A stretch of DNA of 37,120 nt from Halobellus rufus (GCF_000739575.1 NZ_BBJO01000044.1:1-37120), one strand, 5' to 3'. Positions 14,965 through 22,538 are shown, counted from the stretch's first letter. The notes: generated from the sequence alone by a model not told the origin. Numbers and translations: made by a program.

Positions 14965-16395
14965 ATGTCTAGTTTCAACTCAGGGCAAAAAAGCCCATCG
15001 GCGGTTGGACAGCCTGACAAGTACGACGAACTCGAGATGGATCTGCTCTACAGCAGTCCCCATCTGGAGAACGGCGATAACGTGGTCGGTGTGGACATCG
15101 ACAAACGGCCCCCGACCCCGAACGACGAACCGGTCGAGGACAGCCAGGGGCAGGAACTTGTCCCCGGAAACTACGCGCGAGAACGCTCGGCGCGGATGGA
15201 CGCGCAATACCGGGCGGCTGCCTCACAGCACGAAACGTCGGACAAGGACGACCAAGCTGACGAGACGGGGCTCCCCCACAGGCGCGAGATGACCGGCCGC
15301 GCAGGTGGCACCTACGCTGACGTTCAGGCAGTGATGCACGGCCAGCAGTTGGGCGACGTCGTCGAGGGCGATGTCGGCGAGTTGGTGCGTGGTGTCTCCA
15401 CTGGGGTCTACTGGGAGCAGGCACTCGCGGAAATGGACGTCCCCGAGCCTCGACGCGACCTGCAAGCGCCGTTCGCGGAGGTGTCCCCAGAACACTACAC
15501 GCTGGCGACTGAAGAGCGAATGCGCGGGGAGTTCGAGGCCGATGAGCGGAACCGCGCGAAGGCGATCGCGGCAGAGGTGGCGGGCATCAACCGGGCAGCG
15601 CGGTCGCGGGACGATATGCGGACGCGGCAGCCGATTCGCCACTCCGTCTCAGAGAGTGACGACCCGTGGGAGGGCCCGCCGGCAGAGACGGTCGGCGTCA
15701 AGCGGGTCGACCCGGCAGACGACGAACCGGTCACGACGACGTCCGTGAGTGACGCCCCTGACCCACGGGCGTCACTCGACCAGGAGACGCTCGCTCAGGT
15801 GAACAAGGGTGCCGCGCGACTGGCCGAGCACTTCCAAGGCGAAGCAGCGATGTCCAGAGCGACGTTCGGGAAGTGCATCGCCCGGCACATCCAGGACGGG
15901 TCGGACGTGATGAACGCGACGATCGCCGTCAAGGAGACACTCGAGCGGATGTTCGAGATCAAGCAGCCCATCGGGTCGATCGATCCCTACGAGCAGTGGG
16001 AGACGACGGTCGAGGCGGAGGTGACCACGCTGTGGACGCCGAAGCATCGGTCGCAGTACCAGGTGGGACTGGTGCAAGACGAGGCCGGCGACACGGCGAA
16101 GTTCACGGTCTGGTTCGCGGCGGGTGACAAGCCGACGCTCGCGGTGGGCGACCGGATTCGGGCGGAGCGGGTGCGTGTCAACGCCTACAAGGGTGATGCG
16201 ACCCTGGCAGTCGTCGGTGATACGGACCTCACCATCCTCGACCGGGGTGACGGCCCGATGACGCGGCGGAAGCGGCAGTCGGATGATCCGACAATCGCTC
16301 CGTGGTCGGCCGATAGCGACCAGCACGCGTGGATCAACCACATCGATATGGAGCGGGCGATCGAGGTCACGCTCGGACGGCGGGACGACGAGTAG
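14965..16395 (+). CDS. OB-fold (RPA-like) acidic protein of the replication block
   Basis: 476 residues. The start at 14965 (MSSFNSGQ) is preferred because the upstream in-frame extension is not acidic and runs through the promoter element. Residues 1-335 are hydrophilic, acidic and helix-rich with no family I recognise. Residues about 340-425 read as a single OB-fold like those of archaeal RPA: WETTVEAEVTTLW, a VGLVQDEAGDTAKFTVW strand pair, then VGDRIRAERVRVNAYKGDATLAV. This is the typical pattern of ssDNA-binding proteins. It is followed by a T6 run and then one copy of a 57-base repeat. The same layout recurs after the RPA-RPAP gene at 17679, suggesting the two modules share ancestry or regulation. 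Binding of ssDNA is inferred from the fold only. Confidence 0.8.
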   Translation: MSSFNSGQKSPSAVGQPDKYDELEMDLLYSSPHLENGDNVVGVDIDKRPPTPNDEPVEDSQGQELVPGNYARERSARMDAQYRAAASQHETSDKDDQADETGLPHRREMTGRAGGTYADVQAVMHGQQLGDVVEGDVGELVRGVSTGVYWEQALAEMDVPEPRRDLQAPFAEVSPEHYTLATEERMRGEFEADERNRAKAIAAEVAGINRAARSRDDMRTRQPIRHSVSESDDPWEGPPAETVGVKRVDPADDEPVTTTSVSDAPDPRASLDQETLAQVNKGAARLAEHFQGEAAMSRATFGKCIARHIQDGSDVMNATIAVKETLERMFEIKQPIGSIDPYEQWETTVEAEVTTLWTPKHRSQYQVGLVQDEAGDTAKFTVWFAAGDKPTLAVGDRIRAERVRVNAYKGDATLAVVGDTDLTILDRGDGPMTRRKRQSDDPTIAPWSADSDQHAWINHIDMERAIEVTLGRRDDE

Positions 16396-16411
16396 GCCAT
16401 CGCTCGGCCGC

Positions 16412-16417
16412 TTTTTT
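16412..16417 (+). terminator. T6 run after the OB-fold gene
   Basis: GCCGCTTTTTTGCG lies 16 bases beyond the stop codon. Archaeal transcription commonly ends at such T-runs without needing a hairpin. Confidence 0.55.
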
Positions 16418-16501
16418 GCGTGTGCCGCGAGTAGTCCTCAGGTAGGCATCGCAACCGGCTGGTTAGTGTGTGGCTCCCGGCACCCACTACCCACCGCCCC
16501 G

Positions 16502-16558
16502 CCCACCGCTCCGTGCTCGCGACGCGAGCGTCGCTGCGCGCGCAGCCACAACCTCGAC
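16502..16558. repeat. 57-base perfect direct repeat, copy 1
   Basis: Identical to 19386-19442. It contains two adjacent palindromes, GCTCGCG-A-CGCGAGC and GCTGCGCGCGCAGC, followed by CACAACCTCGAC. The repeat ends 60 bases before the T-box of promoter copy B. Confidence 0.85.
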
Positions 16559-16618
16559 AGCACCGCGTGGCCCGTGGGGGCGCTCGGCGACGCCATCACC
16601 CGTGGCGACCGACGTGAG

Positions 16619-16646
16619 TTTGTCCCTCCCAACAGGGGGTGAGGTG
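16619..16646 (+). promoter_or_regulatory. Shared promoter element, copy B
   Basis: TTTGTCC at 16619, CCTCCC, AACA, then GGGGGTGAGGTGA. The ATG at 16656 is 37 bases from the first T. GAGGTGA eight bases before the ATG would also be a good Shine-Dalgarno sequence if transcription started earlier. Confidence 0.6.
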
Positions 16647-16655
16647 ACTTCACAG

Positions 16656-16808
16656 ATGTCCAGCGCAGCAGCTCCCCGTGAGCGATCGCGACCGCGTCAA
16701 GCACAGCTGTCCGACTTCCGTCGGCGACCCCGCGAACCGGGGCTCTACGAGCCACCGACGATCGAGGACGACGACTGGTGGCCTGGGAAGGCAGGTGAAG
16801 ATCGATGA
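16656..16808 (+). CDS. 50-residue protein with a PIP-box-like motif
   Basis: The start is set by the promoter element and GAGGTGA just upstream. The stop TGA overlaps the next gene's ATG (ATGA at 16805), so the two are translationally coupled. The sequence has a basic N-terminal half, QAQLSDF at residues 20-26, and an acidic DDDWW segment near the C-terminus. QxxLxxF is the core of the PCNA-interacting peptide (QxxLxxFF); here Arg replaces the second aromatic. A PCNA gene lies 4 kb downstream, so binding to that clamp is an attractive but unproven idea. The protein is too short for a catalytic domain. Confidence 0.6.
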   Translation: MSSAAAPRERSRPRQAQLSDFRRRPREPGLYEPPTIEDDDWWPGKAGEDR

Positions 16809-17431
16809 CCGAACGGACGCTTCGCATCGAACGGGCGGTCAACGAGCTGATGAACGACCTTCCGGCTGACGTCGCGTCCGAGGACATCGTCGACGAGCAT
16901 ATGCAGCGACTCGTCGCGGACTACGGCCTCTCTGTCGATCGCGCACAGACAGCCACCCGGCAGTACCTCACCACGTCCCGCGAGGGAGTGGCGGAGTACC
17001 TCGTCACTCACCTCGCTCGGACGACTGAGACGCCGCCGACCCGTGATGCGGTTGTCAAGGATCTCGAATTCCTCGCCAACTGGAGTGTCCCTCTCGAGGA
17101 CGCCTCTGCTGTCGTCCGCCGGAAGTACGACCCCGCGGCCCCGGCCGATCCCGACTCTGCCCCCGACTCGGCAACGGGCGTTCCAACGGGTGCAACCGAT
17201 GCTGAGGTCGCGGCCGCGATCCCCAGTCTCGACGACCACGAGTGGTCGTCCACCCCCGACCGCGCCGACCCTGGCCCCGACGACTCAGATATCCTCGACG
17301 CCGATTCACGGGAGACAGATGACGGCACCGCCGCCCCTACCTACAGACGCATTTGGAGGACACGGATCGTCGCCCGTCTCGCCTCGACGGTCCGCACCGC
17401 CCGCCGGAGGCTGGCCGCGCATCGCCTCTGA
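16805..17431 (+). CDS. RPA N-terminal-like helical protein
   Basis: 208 residues with no OB-fold visible. Residues 19-57 (LPADVASEDIVDEHMQRLVADYGLSVDRAQTATRQYL) closely resemble residues 19-55 of the RPA-RPAP protein encoded just downstream. Residues 80-107 (LEFLANWSVPLEDASAVVRRKY) match the helical motif at the front of haloarchaeal RPAs (a y-x-VP-x-xEA pattern followed by basic residues). The C-terminal half is a Pro/Asp/Ser-rich linker ending in a basic tail. It therefore looks like the accessory helical part of an RPA made as a separate protein, perhaps bridging RPA complexes. It is coupled to the 50-residue gene by an ATGA overlap. Confidence 0.75.
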   Translation: MTERTLRIERAVNELMNDLPADVASEDIVDEHMQRLVADYGLSVDRAQTATRQYLTTSREGVAEYLVTHLARTTETPPTRDAVVKDLEFLANWSVPLEDASAVVRRKYDPAAPADPDSAPDSATGVPTGATDAEVAAAIPSLDDHEWSSTPDRADPGPDDSDILDADSRETDDGTAAPTYRRIWRTRIVARLASTVRTARRRLAAHRL

Positions 17432-17457
17432 CCGACCACCGAACGCACCGCACGCAG

Positions 17458-17484
17458 TTTATCTCCCCGCGGGGGGTGAAGGGG
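17458..17484 (+). promoter_or_regulatory. Shared promoter element, copy C
   Basis: TTTATCT at 17458, then the perfect palindrome CCCCGCGGGG (17465-17474) and GGGTGAAGG. The ATG at 17496 is 38 bases from the first T. Confidence 0.6.
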
Positions 17485-17495
17485 AAATCACGACT

Positions 17496-17672
17496 ATGCA
17501 GACGCCGAGCCGAAGCCCGGCGCGCGTGGCGACACCCACCACCCGCGTTCTCGTCGCAACGGCGGTTTATTTCCCCCGAATTGGGTGCAGGGGCGTGAGC
17601 AGAAAGGCGCGCGATGCGTCGACCTGCCTCGAGACGTCCCACAAGCCGATTCCAGAATGCGAATCGGAGTGA
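17496..17672 (+). CDS. Possible 58-residue small protein
   Basis: A short frame starts at the expected distance after promoter copy C and ends seven bases before the RPA-RPAP start, so its position is gene-like. The sequence is basic, Arg/Thr/Pro-rich and not typical of the acidic neighbours, and a second promoter element lies inside it. It may be non-coding leader instead. Confidence 0.3.
   Translation: MQTPSRSPARVATPTTRVLVATAVYFPRIGCRGVSRKARDASTCLETSHKPIPECESE
17566..17593 (+). promoter_or_regulatory. Shared promoter element, copy D
   Basis: TTTATTT at 17566, CCCCC, GAATT, GGGTGCAGG. It lies 113 bases before the RPA-RPAP ATG. GGAGTGA at 17667-17673 is a likely ribosome-binding site for that gene. 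Confidence 0.55.
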
Positions 17673-17678
17673 CCAACG

Positions 17679-19244
17679 ATGGCAGTAGCTAATTCCATTC
17701 CCGACGAAGCGGCAGAGCTCGCTGACCAATTTCCGGACGAAGTCGACGTAGACGAAGCGGAGATCGCCGAGCGATTCTCGATGCTCGTCGACGAGTACCG
17801 TGTCCCGAAGGACGAGGCCGTCCGCACCACGCGGAACTACTTCCTCGACGCGTACGGACTCGAGTACGACGACCTAGACGGTCAGAGTGGCTCCAGCGGC
17901 CCGGCCGACGAACGCGAGATCGCGACCGTCGAAGGCCCGAACGAGTGGCTCTCGGTCACGGCGAAGGTCGTCCAACTCTGGGACAACGACGTCGACTCCA
18001 TCGCTCAGGTCGGCCTCATCGGTGACGAGACCGGCACCATCAAGGTGACCGTGTGGGAGTCCGCCGACGCACCAACCATCGAGGAAGATGGCGTGTATCG
18101 GTTCGAGAACGTCGTCTCCGACGAGTACCAAGGCCGACTCAGCGTACAGGTCAACTCCGCGTCGGACGTCGTCCCCGTCGACGACGAGGACGCCGACGAC
18201 CTCGAAGTCGGCTCGACCGATGTCGAGGCTGCTGGCGCAGTCGTGGCTGTCCAGCCCGGAAGCGGCCTCGTCAAGCGATGTCCCGCCGAGGACTGCACGC
18301 GCGTTCTCCAGAACGGGCGCTGTTCCGAACACGGCGAGGTCGACGGCGAGTTCGATCTCCGCGTGAAGGCGGTCATCGACGACGGCCAGACGGCCTACGA
18401 CGTCCTCTTCAATCAGGATGCCACCGAGGATCTCACTGGCATCACCATCGAGGAGGCCAAGCAGATGGCGATGGACGCTCTCGACACGAGCGTCGTCGCC
18501 GATGCCGTCGAGGAGGAGATCCTCGGACACTCCTACACGGTCTCCGGGCCAGTCATCGGCAACTACCTCGTGGTCAACGACTGCGAGGAGGGCAACACTC
18601 TCTCCGAAGACGCTGTCTCGCCCGGCAGCGCAGCGAACGGTGACCGCGAGGTCGCCAAGCGCGTCTTCGCCGAGGAGTTCAATAACGCAACGAGCACCTT
18701 CACCGAATCCGACGAAGACCGTGCGCCTGTGTACTCGCTGCTACCGTCGGGTGAGAAAGCCAATCGCGTCTTCGTGGTCGGAACGCTGACCGAGACGACG
18801 GACGTCGGCAACGACTCTGAGTACTGGCAGGCCCGCATCGTGGGCCCGACCGGGACGTTCTTCGCCTACGCTGGGCAGTATCAGCCCGAGGCCGCCAGCG
18901 TCCTGCGGAACGCGGAAGCCCCGGCGTACGTCGCAGTGGTCGGCAAGGCGCGCACCTACGAGACCGACGACGGTGACGTCAACGTCTCTATCCGCCCCGA
19001 GTCGATCAGCATCGTCGACGGTGAGGCTCGGGACGCGTGGGTCGCGGAAACCGCCGAGCAGACGAAGGCACGGCTCGAGGCGTTCGACCCCAACGACCCT
19101 GCTGAGGACGATGACGAGCGCAACTACGATGCGATGGCGATCGACCTCTACGACCCTGATCTCGACGCCTACAAGGCGATGGTCAGAAACGCTCTCGACG
19201 ACCTCGAGGCCGGCGAGATCAACGAAGGAGAGGACGACGAGTAG
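17679..19244 (+). CDS. RPA-RPAP fusion, ssDNA-binding protein
   Basis: RPA coats single-stranded DNA during replication and repair; in haloarchaea a separate RPA-associated protein (RPAP, COG3390) is normally co-transcribed with it. Here both appear in one 521-residue chain. Residues 1-65 form a helical N-terminal module. Residues about 88-170 are an OB-fold (EWLSVTAKVVQLW, QVGLIGDETGTIKVTVW). Residues about 185-310 are a zinc-finger OB domain with C201, C206, C215 and H218. Residues about 325-470 match the RPAP OB domain (YWQARIVGPTGTFFAYAGQYQPEA, YVAVVGKARTYETDDGDVNVSIRPESI). The last 50 residues are very acidic. An extra replicon-encoded RPA beside PCNA and primases suggests the element coats its own ssDNA during replication or transfer. 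Confidence 0.88.
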   Translation: MAVANSIPDEAAELADQFPDEVDVDEAEIAERFSMLVDEYRVPKDEAVRTTRNYFLDAYGLEYDDLDGQSGSSGPADEREIATVEGPNEWLSVTAKVVQLWDNDVDSIAQVGLIGDETGTIKVTVWESADAPTIEEDGVYRFENVVSDEYQGRLSVQVNSASDVVPVDDEDADDLEVGSTDVEAAGAVVAVQPGSGLVKRCPAEDCTRVLQNGRCSEHGEVDGEFDLRVKAVIDDGQTAYDVLFNQDATEDLTGITIEEAKQMAMDALDTSVVADAVEEEILGHSYTVSGPVIGNYLVVNDCEEGNTLSEDAVSPGSAANGDREVAKRVFAEEFNNATSTFTESDEDRAPVYSLLPSGEKANRVFVVGTLTETTDVGNDSEYWQARIVGPTGTFFAYAGQYQPEAASVLRNAEAPAYVAVVGKARTYETDDGDVNVSIRPESISIVDGEARDAWVAETAEQTKARLEAFDPNDPAEDDDERNYDAMAIDLYDPDLDAYKAMVRNALDDLEAGEINEGEDDE

Positions 19245-19345
19245 AGCGCGCAGCGCACTCCCCGCTGACGCTGTCTCTCCCTCCGTCGACCGACTCGTCT
19301 CACGCACTTCCGCATCCACGCCTCGGGGGTTTCTCCCCGGCAAGA

Positions 19346-19352
19346 TTTTTTT
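19346..19352 (+). terminator. T7 run after the RPA-RPAP gene
   Basis: CAAGATTTTTTTGC lies about 100 bases past the stop codon and 33 bases before the second 57-base repeat, a likely archaeal terminator. Confidence 0.55.
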
Positions 19353-19385
19353 GCATACGTTCCCGACCCCACCCCGCGCTCCCTA

Positions 19386-19442
19386 CCCACCGCTCCGTGC
19401 TCGCGACGCGAGCGTCGCTGCGCGCGCAGCCACAACCTCGAC
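19386..19442. repeat. 57-base perfect direct repeat, copy 2
   Basis: Identical to 16502-16558. It ends 59 bases before the T-box of promoter copy E, so both copies keep nearly the same distance to a promoter, while the intervening 60 bases are largely unrelated. Confidence 0.85.
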
Positions 19443-19501
19443 CGCTGTTCAACCCACCGCGTTCCGAGGGATAACGGCCTGAACCCAGGGCCATACGGTG
19501 G

Positions 19502-19528
19502 TTTGTTTCCTCAATGTGAGGTGTGGCG
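19502..19528 (+). promoter_or_regulatory. Shared promoter element, copy E
   Basis: TTTGTTT at 19502, then the perfect dyad CCTCA-ATG-TGAGG (19509-19521) and TGTGG. The ATG at 19536 is 34 bases from the first T. Confidence 0.6.
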
Positions 19529-19535
19529 ATCAACG

Positions 19536-19709
19536 ATGATGTTCCACGATCCAGAAGCACCACTGTTCGACGAAGACGATCCTTGGGACGACTTCCAGCT
19601 CCGGACGACAGACCGCCGCCTCGATATCTCTTATAACCGGAAGACGGGCGAGCACTTCACTGTCGAACGCCCCACGGCGCGCGTTCCACCGACATCCGGT
19701 CGTTCGTGA
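19536..19709 (+). CDS. Small acidic protein, 57 residues, unknown
   Basis: The start at 19536 (MMFHDPEAP) sits right after promoter copy E; the next ATG codon follows directly. The N-terminal half is acidic (FDEDDPWDDF) and the C-terminal half is basic, with no cysteines or membrane segment. No family recognised. It is the first of four small genes, each with its own copy of the promoter element, between the RPA and PCNA genes. The codon usage is GC-rich like the neighbours, supporting a real gene. Confidence 0.6.
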   Translation: MMFHDPEAPLFDEDDPWDDFQLRTTDRRLDISYNRKTGEHFTVERPTARVPPTSGRS

Positions 19710-19721
19710 CCCGAGGCGGCG

Positions 19722-19748
19722 TTTTTACCACCCAATGGGGGTGGAGGT
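19722..19748 (+). promoter_or_regulatory. Shared promoter element, copy F
   Basis: TTTTTA at 19722, then the hyphenated palindrome CCACCC (19728-19733) / GGGTGG (19739-19744) and AGG. The ATG at 19758 is 36 bases from the first T. Confidence 0.6.
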
Positions 19749-19757
19749 TCGAGATTG

Positions 19758-20249
19758 ATGTCCACGCAGCCACCGAGTCAAGCAGGCACGCGAGTCGAAA
19801 ATCCAGCCACGAACACCGAGTTCCGACTCGTAACGACGCTCGATGAGCACGCTGAATGCGCGGCGCCGAGCTGCCACCGGTCGCCGACGACGAGTGACGA
19901 CCTCTCGCTCACCCTCGGTGCGGAGCTGGACGGGATGGCTGCCGACTACGGCGACGTCGCGTTCTGTGCGCTCGAATGCGCGCGAGCGTTTGTCGACCTC
20001 GGCACACTCTGGGAACTGGACCCCCTCGAAGCAACCGGGACCGAAGTCGCCATCCACTCGGGCTCACCCTTCGTCGCGCACGTCTACCTCGATAACTACC
20101 CGGACCCCGTGCACAGCGCGCTCGGTCACGATGTCGAAGCGGCTGTCGACGCCGCGAGCAACTGGCTCGTCGACGAAGCGCAGACCCTTGCATCCGTCGA
20201 CGAGGAAGAATCGATCGAAGACTACTCGATCTCCGTCGGGTCCCTCTAA
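19758..20249 (+). CDS. Putative zinc-binding protein, unknown function
   Basis: 163 residues starting at the ATG at 19758; a TTG immediately before it is also in frame. Four cysteines occur as CAAPSC near residue 34 and CALEC near 76, a spacing that could bind one zinc ion. The remainder is acidic, with SPFVAHVYLDNYPDPVHSALGHDVEAAVDAASNWLVDEAQ resembling a small alpha/beta domain. No family recognised. It has its own promoter copy F. Confidence 0.75.
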   Translation: MSTQPPSQAGTRVENPATNTEFRLVTTLDEHAECAAPSCHRSPTTSDDLSLTLGAELDGMAADYGDVAFCALECARAFVDLGTLWELDPLEATGTEVAIHSGSPFVAHVYLDNYPDPVHSALGHDVEAAVDAASNWLVDEAQTLASVDEEESIEDYSISVGSL

Positions 20250-20291
20250 CGCCCCCGGGACCCGTCCGCTCGCGTACTGGACAGTCAGTAG

Positions 20292-20318
20292 TTTGTTCTC
20301 CCCCGCTGAAAGTGAGGG
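20292..20318 (+). promoter_or_regulatory. Shared promoter element, copy G
   Basis: TTTGTTC at 20292, CCCCC, GCTGAA, AGTGAGGG. The dyad is weak (CTC / GAG). The ATG at 20326 is 34 bases from the first T. Confidence 0.55.
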
Positions 20319-20325
20319 ATTTCCT

Positions 20326-20700
20326 ATGACCGACAATCGTGACGGACAGTCCCCGAATCAGCACTCGGATGACCCCACGCTCGCCGATGAAGAGTACGAC
20401 CCCCTCGCGGAGTACAAACCGTACGCCGTCACTTCGCCGAGCTCGGATGGCGTTGCTCATCACGTGCATACGACTCGTCGTCCGGACTGGAAGCCGGGGC
20501 AGCCGTGCCCGCACTGTGGGTCGAGACTGATCGTGTCCTCCTTCATCGGGACGGAAATTGCGCGGCATCGTGGCGGCAAAGTCACGCCGCTCGGCGGAGG
20601 TGACCGGCTAGGCGCCGTCGAGTATCAGTGCGCGGACTGCGAGACTGTCCTCTACAAGGACGCCCCGTTCGATCTCTGGACGACGCTCCACTTGGACTGA
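20326..20700 (+). CDS. Zinc-ribbon protein, unknown function
   Basis: 124 residues. The ATG at 20326 is fixed by promoter copy G; the longer upstream frame is an artefact of GC-rich DNA. The N-terminal third is acidic and disordered-looking. A zinc ribbon follows, CPHCGSRL near residue 65 and CADC near 106, separated by about 38 residues rich in Gly and basic residues (GTEIARHRGGKVTPLGGGDR). Such ribbons often bind nucleic acid or act as transcription adaptors. It is immediately upstream of the PCNA gene. Confidence 0.75.
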   Translation: MTDNRDGQSPNQHSDDPTLADEEYDPLAEYKPYAVTSPSSDGVAHHVHTTRRPDWKPGQPCPHCGSRLIVSSFIGTEIARHRGGKVTPLGGGDRLGAVEYQCADCETVLYKDAPFDLWTTLHLD

Positions 20701-20755
20701 CCGTAGAGACTACGATGCCTCCACCAAGGACTCACGGGTCCGTCCAGTACGGCCG

Positions 20756-20782
20756 TTTTTCGCACTCCACGGGAGATGTAAG
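20756..20782 (+). promoter_or_regulatory. Shared promoter element, copy H
   Basis: TTTTTCG at 20756, then the dyad CTCC-ACG-GGAG (20765-20775) and ATG. It lies 120 bases ahead of the PCNA start, predicting a leader of about 90 bases. Confidence 0.5.
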
Positions 20783-20875
20783 TCCGAGTGAGACGCCCCA
20801 CACCAGCCTCAAGAACAGTCTACTCGCGTCTACCGACAACCACGACGACCCCAACGACCACAATCCATCACACCT

Positions 20876-21835
20876 ATGGCAGAATCCACACCCGAATCAC
20901 CCAACGGTACCGACACCGACCCAGCTGAAGAGCCCGACATCGACATCGAGGCCGATACTGAGGTTGACGCCTCTGACACGGAGGCCGAAGCCCCCGACGC
21001 TGACGGGACGGAAGTCGAGAAAGCAGATGACGCTGAGACCGAAAATGACGGTAGCGATGAGGAGTCGCCGTCCGACTCCCGCCCACCCCAGGCGTTCTCA
21101 GCGATCATCGAGGCTGACCGCCTCGACCAGACGATCACCACGCTTAGCGTCCTCGTCGACGAATCCCGTGTCCACCTGAACGATCTCGGCCTTCGCCTCG
21201 CCGCTGTCGATCCCGCGAACGTCGCGATGGACGAGACGAACATCACCGAAACCGCCTTCGAGTCTTACCAAGCCGATGGTGGCGTCCTCGGCGTCGACCT
21301 CACCAAGCTCGCCGACGTCGTCGGTATGGCTGATAACGACGACCTCATCCAGATGTCGCTCGACCCGGAGACCCGCAAGCTCCTCATTGAGTTCGGCGGT
21401 CTCGAGTACACGCTCGCACTCCTCGACCCCGACACGATCCGCCAAGAGCCCGACATCCCCGACCTCGACCTCCCAGCACGCGTCGTCCTCGAAGGTCGCG
21501 ACATCGACCGTGCTGTTCGGGCCGCCGATATGGTCTCCGACCACGTCGAACTCATCGTCGATCCCGACGACGAGGCCTTCCGCGTCCACGCCGAAGGCGA
21601 TACCGACGATGTCGACCTCGAACTCAGTCGCGAAGACCTCATCGACCTTGAGATCGGCGCTGCCGACTCGCTCTTCTCGCTGGACTACCTCAAGGATCTC
21701 AACAAGGCGATCCCGAAGGACGCCGAAGTCGAAGTCCTCCTCGGCGAGGACTTCCCCGCGAAGTTCAACTACGAGTACGCCGACGGCGCCGCCACTGTCA
21801 CCCAGATGCTCGCCCCCCGGATTCAAAGTGACTGA
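20876..21835 (+). CDS. pcn: PCNA sliding clamp with acidic N-terminal tail
   Basis: PCNA is the ring that tethers DNA polymerase and other replication proteins to DNA. Residues about 73-319 form a complete archaeal [101 protein letters not shown] and the typical C-terminus MLAPRIQSD. Chromosomal haloarchaeal PCNAs are about 247 residues. Here a 72-residue, Asp/Glu-rich, disordered-looking extension precedes the core, and no internal Met at the core boundary allows a shorter start. The stop overlaps the next ATG (TGATG). A replicon-borne clamp suggests the element equips its own replication forks. Confidence 0.95.
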   Translation: MAESTPESPNGTDTDPAEEPDIDIEADTEVDASDTEAEAPDADGTEVEKADDAETENDGSDEESPSDSRPPQAFSAIIEADRLDQTITTLSVLVDESRVHLNDLGLRLAAVDPANVAMDETNITETAFESYQADGGVLGVDLTKLADVVGMADNDDLIQMSLDPETRKLLIEFGGLEYTLALLDPDTIRQEPDIPDLDLPARVVLEGRDIDRAVRAADMVSDHVELIVDPDDEAFRVHAEGDTDDVDLELSREDLIDLEIGAADSLFSLDYLKDLNKAIPKDAEVEVLLGEDFPAKFNYEYADGAATVTQMLAPRIQSD

Positions 21836-22041
21836 TGTCTCCAGAATCCATGACGTCCGATTCGACTCCACCACTCGATCCTGAACTCGAAACGAACGCC
21901 GAACAGACTGGCCTCGATGATTCCCAGCTCGTTGAGGGTGAAGCCGTCGTCGACCTCAACATCTCCGATGACGTCGCCTACGACGTCGACGATCTCGGCG
22001 ACGGCCGCATCGCCATCCAGTACTGGGAAGCTGACCCCTGA
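21835..22041 (+). CDS. Small acidic protein coupled to PCNA
   Basis: 68 residues, or 63 from the second ATG at 21850. Its start codon overlaps the PCNA stop (TGATG), so the genes are translationally coupled. Very acidic with no Cys or membrane helix; the C-terminal half (AVVDLNISDDVAYDVDDLGDGRIAIQYWE) looks like a compact beta-rich domain. Function unknown; co-production with the clamp is the only clue. Confidence 0.7.
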   Translation: MSPESMTSDSTPPLDPELETNAEQTGLDDSQLVEGEAVVDLNISDDVAYDVDDLGDGRIAIQYWEADP

Positions 22042-22086
22042 TCCCCGCTCTCGAACCGCCGTGCCCGACTGCACCCTTGAGGTTAA

Positions 22087-22119
22087 ATGTCCGGGCAACG
22101 CACTTTCGTCTGATTGCCC
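22087..22119 (+). promoter_or_regulatory. Possible promoter and dyad ahead of the zinc-ribbon gene
   Basis: TTAAATG at 22083-22089 is followed by CCGGGCAA ... TTGCCCG around a 14-base loop, ending at the start codon. It does not fit the shared element well and may be a separate operator. Confidence 0.35.
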
Positions 22120-22453
22120 GTGAAACCCTCTGCTGCTGCCCCCGCTGGTCAGATCCTCGCGTACAGTTGCCCCCGTTGTGAGCACAAGGGGATCTACTAC
22201 TACACCGATCTCGTCCTCTACGACGACGATCGCGATCCTGGTGAGGACAGCATCCTCCCCGAGCACGCTCCCGCCGTTCCCGGTAGCGCGATCGACGCCG
22301 ATGCTGACGCCATCGTCTGCCCGAACGAGTCGTGCGGACTCGTGCAGTTCCGCCATATCGCGTTCGAGCTCCTCCCCCCCGACGGCCGTGCGCGCTCGTC
22401 GCTCGACGCCGACGGACGACGAGACAAGTGCGCTCGTCGAGGCCACTCCGTAG
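22120..22453 (+). CDS. Zinc-ribbon protein, apparently frameshifted
   Basis: The frame starts at GTG 22120 (TTG 22114 is also possible) and encodes CPRC near residue 18 and CPNESC near 68, a likely zinc ribbon. At a seven-C tract (22374-22380) the frame continues into the following helicase gene as Arg-rich, unlikely protein. If one C is removed it reads on as TAVRARRSTPTDDETSALVEATP and stops at 22453, before the helicase promoter. That ending is acidic and GC-rich at third positions, so I take 22453 as the true end and the tract as a one-base insertion or sequencing error. Without the shift the frame would end at 22887. Confidence 0.55.
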
Positions 22454-22538
22454 TCGGTCTCGAGAACACCTCGCTCCGCTCGTCGAGGCATCGTCACCCG
22501 GAAGAGCCACCACAGATCTCCGGCGTCCCCGCACGGCA

